This document shows, one piece after another, positions 1-6,662 of a stretch of 10,069 nt of DNA. A model generated the notes under the pieces. That model made no database searches, was not told the origin of the DNA, and saw only the letters and a list, made by a program, of their open reading frames with translations. Origin of the DNA: an uncultured Clostridia bacterium (GTDB lineage Bacteria > Bacillota > Clostridia > Christensenellales > Aristaeellaceae); contig CAMJXZ010000098.1 in assembly GCA_946409855.1 (NCBI GenBank), positions 1-10,069 on the forward strand. Direction: 5' to 3'. The position numbers were made by a program, and so were the translations under genes. Within the stretch, counting starts at the first letter, position 1. Every line of letters begins with the position of its first letter.

Positions 1-1244
1 ACGTCGTTCTGGGTGCCCAGGTAGGTCACGTTGTTGATGCGGCAGTGTTCGGGCTCACGCAGCATGGCGTAGGTCTCGTCCACAGCGCGGTCGTCGGTGT
101 AGCTGTACTTGTCCTGGATCCAGCTGTCGTCATCGTCAAAGCCGGGGGTCGGGGAGAACCACAGGTCAGCGATGAGGGTCAGCATAGCGACTTCTTCATC
201 GGTGTAGCAGGCGGGGATCATGGTGATGTTGTCGGAAACGACGGTGACATAAGCGTCGCCTTCGTGCGGCACGGGCCAGGCCACGCAGCCCCAGTCGTCC
301 GCCATGTCAGCCATTTCGGAGTTGGGGTTGAAGCCGCCGTAGGTCTGATAGACGTAGAAGCCGCAGTAGCCCTTCTTCCAGTCGTCCTTGTACCAGTCCC
401 AGTTGGCGCCGTCAGGCGTCGGGGCCCAATACTTTTCCTGAATGCCCTTGAACCAGGCCAGCGCTTCCAGCGTTTCATCAGAGCCCATGGAAGGATAGAT
501 CTTGCCGTTCTCGTCGAAGGCGAAGAAGCTGCCGCCGTTGGCGAAGGTGGAGAGGACGTAGGCGTCGTCGCCGGAGCCGATCAGACCCCAAACGTCGTTG
601 ATGCCGTCGTTGTCAGTGTCGCGGGTGAGCTTGGCCAGCATTTCTTCGAAAGCTTCCCAGGTCCACTTGCCTTCCTGCTGGAGGTCATAGATGGTATTCC
701 AGTCGATGCCCGCTTCCTGCAGAACGCGCTTGTTGAAGAACAGGCAGCCGCGGGGTTCGGAATTGCCGGCATACAGGCCGTACAGTTTGCCGCCGACAGT
801 CATGAAATCCAGCTCGGCCTTGTTCCACTTTTCATCGCCGAGATTGATGTACTTGGCATTGATGGGAGCAGCGATGCCGTTCTTCACCAGAGCGCCGACC
901 TTGCCGGGCTCGATGATGTAGATACGATAGCTGCCGTCCGGGGTGCCGGCGAAGTTGATCATCTGCTGCGCGCAGGTGCCCCAGTCGCCGTCCTGCAGCT
1001 GATACACTTCGCAGTTGTAGGTCTTATTGATCCAGTCACGATAAGCGTACTGAGCAGCCTGCTCTTCGGTCGGATCCGCAGCGCGTTCGGTGCTGCCGGT
1101 CCAATAGTCCGCGATCCAGATCTTGGCACCGCCGAAATCGATGCCGGGCACTACTTCAGGATACCCTTCCTGCGCTTCGGCAAAAGCCGCGCAGCATGCA
1201 GCCATCATCACGGCTGCCAGAAGCAGAGCAACAAGTTTCTTCAT
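1..1244 (-). CDS. Extracellular solute-binding protein of a carbohydrate ABC importer, 3' end missing
   Basis: The 414 visible codons start at the ATG at 1242-1244, with AAAGGAGG ending 8 bases upstream. The gene continues past the left edge. A signal sequence (MKKLVALLLAAVMMAACC, then AAFA before EAQEG) gives export. Cleavage after AFA at about residue 22 looks more likely than lipidation, although MAAC at 15-18 is a weak lipobox. Family 1 binding-protein features follow: a beta-alpha start (KIWIADYW near 41-48), a YGLYAGNSEPRGCLFFNK stretch at about 155-172 and a WTWEAFEEM helix at about 195-203. DTDNDGIND at 209-217 is an EF-hand-like calcium-binding pattern, as seen in related binding proteins such as AlgQ2. 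The mature protein is Trp- and Asp-rich, which suits sugar stacking. It would capture substrate outside the cell and hand it to a permease pair, most likely the adjacent one (1374-3366). The specific ligand is unknown. Confidence 0.9.
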   Translation of the reverse strand, partial: MKKLVALLLAAVMMAACCAAFAEAQEGYPEVVPGIDFGGAKIWIADYWTGSTERAADPTEEQAAQYAYRDWINKTYNCEVYQLQDGDWGTCAQQMINFAGTPDGSYRIYIIEPGKVGALVKNGIAAPINAKYINLGDEKWNKAELDFMTVGGKLYGLYAGNSEPRGCLFFNKRVLQEAGIDWNTIYDLQQEGKWTWEAFEEMLAKLTRDTDNDGINDVWGLIGSGDDAYVLSTFANGGSFFAFDENGKIYPSMGSDETLEALAWFKGIQEKYWAPTPDGANWDWYKDDWKKGYCGFYVYQTYGGFNPNSEMADMADDWGCVAWPVPHEGDAYVTVVSDNITMIPACYTDEEVAMLTLIADLWFSPTPGFDDDDSWIQDKYSYTDDRAVDETYAMLREPEHCRINNVTYLGTQND

Positions 1245-1267
1245 GGACAGATCCTCCTTTTTTATTT

Positions 1268-1293
1268 TACAACACTTTAAAACAAAGTGCGTA
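1268..1293 (-). other. Stem-loop in the leader of the binding-protein mRNA
   Basis: On the minus strand CACTTT (1284-1289) pairs with AAAGTG (1273-1278) around a five-base GTTTT loop. A G-U pair, one bulged base and an outer TAC/GTA pairing extend the stem to 1268-1293. It sits about 10 bases upstream of the Shine-Dalgarno site and leaves that site free. The stem is A/T-rich, so stability is modest, and no U-run follows, so it is not a terminator. A role in mRNA stability is possible but unproven. Confidence 0.35.
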
Positions 1294-1334
1294 AATCAGA
1301 ATTGTTTAAAGGGGTCTTTTACCAAATCGGGGTT

Positions 1335-1363
1335 ATTATACTATGATTTTTCATTCTTTGCAA
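1335..1363 (-). promoter_or_regulatory. Consensus sigma-A promoter for the solute-binding protein gene
   Basis: Read on the minus strand, TTGCAA (1358-1363) and a perfect TATAAT (1335-1340) are separated by exactly 17 bases. Transcription should begin near 1328, giving a leader of about 84 bases before the ATG at 1244. It lies in the only sizeable gap of the window, just after the second permease pair. The -35 box differs from TTGACA at two positions and there is no extended -10 TG. The inferred role is extra transcription of the binding protein beyond operon read-through. Confidence 0.82.
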
Positions 1364-1373
1364 GCCCATTTTT

Positions 1374-2396
1374 TTATTCCTTGGAACCGCTCATGGCGAT
1401 GCTCTCCACAAACGTCCGCTGCGTAAAGCAGTACAGGATGATCAGCGGGATGCAGCAGATCAGCACGCCGACGAAGACCAGCTGCTGCTGGCGCGCGTTG
1501 GGGACCACCTGCGCGGAATCCCGACCGGCGTTGAAGTACATACCCATGCGGGAAATGATGCCGGAGAGCTGCGTGGAATACAGGGAATAGCTGGACAGGA
1601 AGTTCCTGCTGTAGAACAGGTCCGTCCACTGCCAGACAAAGGAGAACAGGAAGCAGCTGGCAATCGTGGGCACCGCGTCGGGCAGCATGATCTCGCAGAA
1701 GGTGCGCAGGGTGCTGCAGCCGTCCACATACGCCGCTTCTTCCAGGGATTTCGGGATGCCCCTGAAGTACTGACGCAGCATGTAGATGTACAGACCGTCC
1801 TTCAGGCCCATGCAGGTCAGGCTCATCAGCACGTACGGCAGGACCGACCCGCGCAGGTTCAGCGGATGGCCGGCGATCAGCTTGATGATGCCCAGGATGT
1901 CAAAGGTCGCGAAGTGTACGATCAGGGACGTCTGAATGGTCTGAGGCGGCACGATGATCAGCAGGATCACGCAGGCGAACCAGAATTTCTTGAACGGGAA
2001 ATCGTACCGCGCGAACCCGTAGCCGACCAGGGTGCAGGCGATGATCTGACAGACCGAGACCAGCAGCGAAATCCACAGCGTGTTCCAAAGGGAACGGAAG
2101 GTCCATGCCCCGTTGACGGTCTTGAGGTCCGTCAGTTCCGCCACGATCCGGTAGTTGTCCAGCGTCACGTTCCGGGGCAGAAGGACAATGGTCGAATCGT
2201 ACAGGTCGGTTTCCACCATGATGCTGGTGGCGAAGCGGAGGATCATCGGCTGAATGATCATGAAGCACAGGCCGAACAGAAGCGCCGCGCGAATGATGGA
2301 GACGCTGTACTTTTTCGCCTTCATTTTGAAGGCGTATTTTTTGTCGCGTCCCTTGACAGGTGTCTGAGCAGCCGCTTGTGACTTTTTAATCTTCAT
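1374..2396 (-). CDS. Carbohydrate ABC transporter permease, MalG-like
   Basis: This 340-residue permease is the likely partner of the preceding MalF-type subunit, overlapping its end by 11 bases. The start is the ATG at 2394-2396. The ribosome site is a weak GGGGGTG with 7-base spacing that lies inside the upstream coding region, so translation probably depends on coupling. A lysine-rich cytoplasmic N-terminus (about 30 residues) leads into a first helix at about 34-53. Further helices lie near 104-126, 137-155, 185-200, 240-256 and 305-323. The EAA loop is clear: EAAYVDGCSTLRTFCEIMLP at 220-239, with E220 and G226. The C-terminus (SIAMSGSKE) resembles the SGLKD end of the other MalG-type protein in this window, as expected of the family. 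No terminator hairpin is visible after the TAA at 1374-1376, so some transcription may run on into the binding-protein gene. Confidence 0.92.
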   Translation of the reverse strand: MKIKKSQAAAQTPVKGRDKKYAFKMKAKKYSVSIIRAALLFGLCFMIIQPMILRFATSIMVETDLYDSTIVLLPRNVTLDNYRIVAELTDLKTVNGAWTFRSLWNTLWISLLVSVCQIIACTLVGYGFARYDFPFKKFWFACVILLIIVPPQTIQTSLIVHFATFDILGIIKLIAGHPLNLRGSVLPYVLMSLTCMGLKDGLYIYMLRQYFRGIPKSLEEAAYVDGCSTLRTFCEIMLPDAVPTIASCFLFSFVWQWTDLFYSRNFLSSYSLYSTQLSGIISRMGMYFNAGRDSAQVVPNARQQQLVFVGVLICCIPLIILYCFTQRTFVESIAMSGSKE

Positions 2397-3366
2397 AGTA
2401 CTGCACCCCCACGGTGATGATCAGGGAGCTGATGAGAATGAAGAGGATGGCCACCGCAAAATAGATCCAGTTCATTGCGGATGCGCCGCCAAAGTCAAAC
2501 TTCTCATAAAAGAGGGTATTGATGCGCTCCATGACTCGGTTGTCGTTCTTCATGAAGAAGTCGATGATGGTATAGATGGTATTGACCAGCAGCAGCGGGC
2601 TGACCATGGGGAAGGTGATCTTCCAGAAGGCTTCCCACGCCGAGCAGCCTTCCACGTTGGCCGCTTCATACAGCGACGGGGAAATGGCCTGCAGGCCGCT
2701 CAGGAACACGATGATCTGAATGCCGCTGGCCATCACGATATCGTAGATGGCGTCGATCATGTCGAACAGCACAGAGAATACCCCGCTGCCGATCCCCGAA
2801 ACGGACAGCAGATCCTGCAGGCTTGCGGATATATTCACCCCGGAACCGTTTGAAACCGATTCGGTCATGCCGGCCATCATGTTGTAAAACTCGTTCTGAC
2901 TTTCGATGCCGGGCAGAACGCCGGAGGACAGGATCACCGGCAGGAAGAAGATGACGCGGGCAAGGGTTCTGCCCTTGAAGTTCTGGTTCAGAATGACGGC
3001 GATGACGAAGGACATGACCAGCGTGGCCAGGGAGTTAACCGCCATACGGCCGATTTCCTCCACCAGGTACTGGCTGAAGTACGGGTCCGCGGTAAAGGCT
3101 TTATTGTAGTTCGTCACGCCGACGGGCGTCATGGAAAAGCCTTCCCCGGGCACCAGCGTGACACGGCTGAAGCTCATGATCAGGGAGAGAATCAGCGGCC
3201 GGATCATGAAGACCAGGAAGCCGATGATGAACGGCAGGATAAACAGGATGCCGTGTCTCGCGTTTCGGGCGCGCATGGTCGGGAATACGTCGTTTCCCGG
3301 AATAAACGCCTTGAATGAATCAGCCAGGCTCCACCGGTTCGGCGAATACGCCTTTTTCTTGCTCAA
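2386..3366 (-). CDS. Sugar-type ABC transporter permease, MalF/UgpA-like
   Basis: This 326-residue channel subunit begins at TTG (3364-3366), overlapping the upstream TGA as TTGA. The start is strongly supported by AAAGGAGGTGA immediately upstream, an almost complete complement of the 16S rRNA 3' end. A hydrophilic N-terminus of about 36 residues precedes helices at about 37-60, 108-127, 136-152, 207-225, 254-272 and 300-321. The EAA loop that contacts the ATPase is clear at 234-253 (EAANVEGCSAWEAFWKITFP), with the expected E, G240 and closing P. An external segment of about 50 residues between the third and fourth helices is Ser/Asn-rich (NGSGVNISAS). Together with the following gene it should form a MalF-MalG type heterodimer. 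No ATPase gene is adjacent. Substrate is unknown; the carbohydrate-uptake family assignment is solid. Confidence 0.92.
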   Translation of the reverse strand: MSKKKAYSPNRWSLADSFKAFIPGNDVFPTMRARNARHGILFILPFIIGFLVFMIRPLILSLIMSFSRVTLVPGEGFSMTPVGVTNYNKAFTADPYFSQYLVEEIGRMAVNSLATLVMSFVIAVILNQNFKGRTLARVIFFLPVILSSGVLPGIESQNEFYNMMAGMTESVSNGSGVNISASLQDLLSVSGIGSGVFSVLFDMIDAIYDIVMASGIQIIVFLSGLQAISPSLYEAANVEGCSAWEAFWKITFPMVSPLLLVNTIYTIIDFFMKNDNRVMERINTLFYEKFDFGGASAMNWIYFAVAILFILISSLIITVGVQYYED

Positions 3367-5963
3367 TCCAGGTCACCTCCTTTGACAACATACTCATACG
3401 GAGGAACGGTAATGTCCTCTCCTTCGTATACTTCGGTACCGTAGTTGACGTATACCGTCATACCGTTTTCATAAGTGGTGGCATGGACATCTTTGCTGAG
3501 CACCTCGTGACCGACGATCCGCTGCGTGTTCAGGCCGGCCATCTCGCGCTGATAGCGGGTGATGATTTCTTTGGCGCGGCTCCCCCAGGTGCCGTAATCG
3601 GCCCCGAAGTAGCCGGAATAAGTGGTATCCTGGAAGACCTTCGCGTTTTCCGAGACAAAGGTGAAATTGAGCCCCGCCCCGTATTCCGCGCAGTGCAGCA
3701 GTTCCGTACGCCAGTCGTTCGCCAGGTTGAGGGGTTTGCCGGTGTAATTGACGGCGCCGTGGATCGCGATCTGGTAGAAGGGCACCGACGCGTCGATGAT
3801 GGAATAGGACATACCGGAAAGATCCATGTCGGTAATGATGTCGGCATAAGGCACCGCGTAATCGAAGCCCTCCTTGATCATCACCGATTCCCCCGCGGAG
3901 CGGGCGTTCACCAGCGTGTCAATATTCATCCGCTTCACCTGCTCGCGGCTGACAACATTGTCCCCGTTGTAATCCGCGCTCAGGATGTTGCCGATGTCCC
4001 GGAAGGCCACGCCGTAGGCTTTCCGGTCCGCAAGCGCCTTGATCAGGTTGTTCGCGCCGTTCTGCGCGTAGGCCGGCGTGACCAGATAGAAGGGATCCAG
4101 CCCATCGCTCGATTTGTAGGTGATTTCAGAATACGGATACAGCTTGACGCGCTCGCGGGTCGTATACCGGGCGGCATGGCTCTGCACGATGAAGCCCTGG
4201 AACAGACCGCTGCGGTAGCTGAAGCAGCTGATGCCGTCAAAGTAGAGCGGGATATCAGCGGTTTTTGCACCGGCGATCAGGGAATCCATCCCGCGCACGC
4301 CGCCCAGCTCATTGAGCACACGCACCCCGGTCAGCACCTTCTGGCTGACGCCGCCGTTCATCCATCCGCTGTAGCGCCCTACCAGGTTGTCCGCCCCGGC
4401 GGCCTTGATTTCATTCAGGATTTTGAGACCGTCGTCAAACCGGGTGACAGCCACGACGGAATCCACCGGCATGCCGAATTTAACCAGCTTTTTGTCGATG
4501 GCGCCCAGCAGTTCGACGCTGACGGGCATGTCCGCCTTGAGGGAAGCGCTTTCCAGCTGCGGATGCTGAGCCTTCAGGTAATTGCCGTATTCCCTGGCCA
4601 TATCCACATAACTGCCGCTGTCGATAAAGCGGTAGCGCTGGACAATGGTATCCTGGGGAAGCTGCTTTTCAAACAGATAAACCGCGGTAGCCGTTTTGTT
4701 CGAAACGTTGTACTGGTCGCCGTGAATCGCCGTGTACTGGGCGCAGATCCAGTTATAGCTGTTATCGTGATTGCTGATGTCAGCCCTTACGCCGCTGTAG
4801 GCGGCAGCGCCTTCGATCATGCAGATGAACGAACCGCCGTTCCTGGACATGCCGAACACCGGGAAAACGTTCTTGGTTTCGTTGACGACCTCGCTGCGGT
4901 ACATGCCGTAATCCCAGCCGTACATGTTCGCCACATAAGGACGCTGGCTCTGTTTGCCGTTGTTAAGGTTGATCAGCGCGCCGCCGCCCTCCGGCACCAG
5001 CATAAAGCCCTGATCCTGCGTGGTCGCCGCGCCGAACATCGGCAGCGGGGTGATCCTTGTCAGCGGGAAATTGGCTTTATAGCGGATTTCGCTGAAGGGA
5101 ATCTCGACGACGAAATCATTGCCTTCCAGGCGGTAGCGGACAATGACGTTGAACACAGGTTTCTCCACGGCGGAGGCCCCCGCGATCAGCTGCTGGTCCA
5201 GATCATAGTCTTCCTGGGTATACCCCACGTCGATAAAGTACTGGGCGATGGTTTCATAGTCCGACTTTTTGCTGGTGTCCAGCACGCGGATCGCCTGCTC
5301 CGCGGCAGAAGGATAAAGCGCCAGCGCCGCGTCGCGCTCTTCGGGCTTCATTTTCGCCAGCGTTTCCGGGGAATAGATCTTGTAAACGTTGCCCACCTTG
5401 CTGTTCACTTTGGACTTGCTCAGGCCAAGCTCCGTGCGCATCTTGTCCGTGAACATGATATAGCGCTCTTCTGTGATCGCGTAGGGCATCAGGTAGATCT
5501 TCTGGATATCGCCGACGGCGTATTCAATGGTGACCGAATTGTCCGTGGCTTCCTTGACGACAAAGTTGCCGTTCACGATGCTGTGCTGATAGTTGTTGAA
5601 CGCGATATCATTCGTTCCCTTGTCCTTGTCCTTGTAAGACAAAAGCAGGGTGGACTGCAGATTGTTCAGGTTGTTCGTGCTGCTCTTCGCCACAGGGTCG
5701 GACGCGGCATCCCTGGGATTGGACAGCCATTCGCGCCCGGTCGCCTTTTCCGTCAGCGTGAACTGGCTTGTCGTCTTATCCAGATCCAGCTTCAGAAAAT
5801 CGTTTTCAATGGTCAGCATCCCGGTTTCGCCGTCGTTGTACAGAACCTCCGGAAGCGCCGTTTTCTGCTCGTCCTTCGGCGTATACAGGCGGATGCCCAC
5901 GTAAACGATCAGCCCGACCAGCAGCAGGATGAAGATCAGCCAGAACCAGTTTTTCTTTTTCAT
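3363..5963 (-). CDS. Large membrane-anchored extracytoplasmic protein resembling DUF5696
   Basis: The 866-residue protein starts at the ATG at 5961-5963, with GGGGG 7 bases upstream. A basic start (MKKKN) and one hydrophobic helix at about 7-25, with no clear cleavage site, suggest an uncleaved anchor with the bulk outside the membrane. Residues about 45-330 read as beta-rich (for example TGMLTIENDFLKLDL), like the galactose-mutarotase-type sandwich that precedes many glycosidase barrels. Residues about 480-740 look like alternating strands and helices, with acidic residues at probable strand ends: D576 in LYFDGIS, D656 in VAFRDIGN and D724 in SIIDASVP. The C-terminal 60 residues are again beta-rich. 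From memory this matches the DUF5696 family found beside sugar ABC permeases in Bacillota. A carbohydrate-binding or -cleaving role is inference. Its TGA overlaps the TTG start of the next permease by four bases, which couples the two. Confidence 0.8.
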   Translation of the reverse strand: MKKKNWFWLIFILLLVGLIVYVGIRLYTPKDEQKTALPEVLYNDGETGMLTIENDFLKLDLDKTTSQFTLTEKATGREWLSNPRDAASDPVAKSSTNNLNNLQSTLLLSYKDKDKGTNDIAFNNYQHSIVNGNFVVKEATDNSVTIEYAVGDIQKIYLMPYAITEERYIMFTDKMRTELGLSKSKVNSKVGNVYKIYSPETLAKMKPEERDAALALYPSAAEQAIRVLDTSKKSDYETIAQYFIDVGYTQEDYDLDQQLIAGASAVEKPVFNVIVRYRLEGNDFVVEIPFSEIRYKANFPLTRITPLPMFGAATTQDQGFMLVPEGGGALINLNNGKQSQRPYVANMYGWDYGMYRSEVVNETKNVFPVFGMSRNGGSFICMIEGAAAYSGVRADISNHDNSYNWICAQYTAIHGDQYNVSNKTATAVYLFEKQLPQDTIVQRYRFIDSGSYVDMAREYGNYLKAQHPQLESASLKADMPVSVELLGAIDKKLVKFGMPVDSVVAVTRFDDGLKILNEIKAAGADNLVGRYSGWMNGGVSQKVLTGVRVLNELGGVRGMDSLIAGAKTADIPLYFDGISCFSYRSGLFQGFIVQSHAARYTTRERVKLYPYSEITYKSSDGLDPFYLVTPAYAQNGANNLIKALADRKAYGVAFRDIGNILSADYNGDNVVSREQVKRMNIDTLVNARSAGESVMIKEGFDYAVPYADIITDMDLSGMSYSIIDASVPFYQIAIHGAVNYTGKPLNLANDWRTELLHCAEYGAGLNFTFVSENAKVFQDTTYSGYFGADYGTWGSRAKEIITRYQREMAGLNTQRIVGHEVLSKDVHATTYENGMTVYVNYGTEVYEGEDITVPPYEYVVKGGDLD
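3373..3383 (-). promoter_or_regulatory. Near-perfect Shine-Dalgarno site that sets a TTG start
   Basis: On the minus strand this reads AAAGGAGGTGA, 6 bases before the TTG at 3364-3366. It lies inside the last codons of the DUF5696-like gene. The strength of pairing expected with 16S rRNA explains how a weak TTG codon can be used and supports this start for the MalF-type permease. Confidence 0.75.
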
Positions 5964-5975
5964 CTTCCATCCCCC

Positions 5976-6662
5976 TTAGTAAAGCCGGAACACAATTTCA
6001 CGATACAGGGAAACGAAGAACCCCAGCGCATCGCTCAGAAGACTGAAGAACACCAGGATGAGGAAGATGATGATCAGCGCGCCCAGGATCGTCATGAAGA
6101 CAAAAATGATGGTTTTCCCCGGGCCGAAATCATGAACCTCCATCAGTCCGACAAACGCCAGGAACACGCACCAGATGACCGAGAAGCTCATCAGCACGCT
6201 GTAGTACGCTCCCTCGTCCACCGTGATCATATGGCTGATCAGAATCAGCGGCAGCTGGATCAGGATGTAAGGAACCAGCGCGTAGCACATGGCCATGTAG
6301 ATATCCGAAAAACGGCCTTTGCCGTCAAACAGCGTCGTCCATGCCCAGTTTGACAGACACAGGATCAGAAAGGGGAGCAGCAGGGAAGCGGCCCGCTCGT
6401 AAATGTTGATGTACTGGATCGGCGCGCTGATGAACTGGAAGTTGGTGCACATCAGCTTGAGCACATAGGTCAGCAGGAACAGGAACAGGAACGTGTGCGC
6501 CGCGGCCAGGGAACCCCGCTTTTCATGAACCAGGTCCCAGTAACCGTCAAAAGGACGTACAATGACGTGCAGCGCATACTTCAGGGTTTCTACGTAGCGA
6601 TGCAGCCACGCGCGGCGTCCGCCGGAGGCAACAGAATCAGCCGTGTAATCCAGAGTGCTCAT
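5976..6662 (-). CDS. Yip1-family integral membrane protein
   Basis: The 228-residue protein has a short hydrophilic N-terminus (about 50 residues) followed by about five hydrophobic helices near 52-71, 88-108, 121-147, 155-174 and 184-212. Two stretches match what I know of bacterial Yip1 (PF04893) proteins: RPFDGYWDL at 36-44 just before the first helix, and GKGRFSDIYMAMCYALVPY at 114-132. The molecular role of bacterial Yip1 proteins is not established; in eukaryotes the family acts in membrane traffic with Rab GTPases, which does not transfer here. The ATG at 6660-6662 is supported by GGAGG with 9-base spacing. It overlaps the end of the NHL gene by 26 bases and stops 12 bases before the next start, so it is co-transcribed with both. 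An accessory or assembly role for the transporter complex is inference from context only. Confidence 0.82.
   Translation of the reverse strand: MSTLDYTADSVASGGRRAWLHRYVETLKYALHVIVRPFDGYWDLVHEKRGSLAAAHTFLFLFLLTYVLKLMCTNFQFISAPIQYINIYERAASLLLPFLILCLSNWAWTTLFDGKGRFSDIYMAMCYALVPYILIQLPLILISHMITVDEGAYYSVLMSFSVIWCVFLAFVGLMEVHDFGPGKTIIFVFMTILGALIIIFLILVFFSLLSDALGFFVSLYREIVFRLY

Noticed and set aside
1191..1202. Lipobox (MAAC) in the signal sequence of the binding protein.
   Set aside because: Methionine at -3 is a weak fit and a good AFA cleavage site follows directly. Lipidation remains possible but is not the better reading.
45..1280. A 411-codon open frame on the plus strand opposite the binding protein.
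   Set aside because: It is the complement of the solute-binding protein in the same codon register. The minus strand shows a signal sequence, a strong ribosome site and a promoter.
1280..1310. CcpA-type cre operator near the binding-protein promoter.
   Set aside because: The TGATTTACGCACTTTG stretch does not match the TGNAANCG core of the cre consensus.
1341..1376. Terminator after the second MalG-type gene.
   Set aside because: There is no GC-rich inverted repeat followed by a U-run on the minus strand; the bases there are instead the spacer and -35 region of the downstream promoter.
3939..3974. A possible EF-hand/dockerin-like loop in the DUF5696-like protein (DYNGDNVVSREQ, residues 664-675).
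   Set aside because: The glycine and final acidic ligand expected of a true EF-hand or dockerin loop are not in place, and it occurs once within a probable barrel loop.
3315..6353. A 1012-codon open frame on the plus strand.
   Set aside because: Same cause: it is the register-matched complement of the DUF5696-like and Yip1 genes. The minus-strand proteins have signals, membrane helices and family motifs; this one has none.
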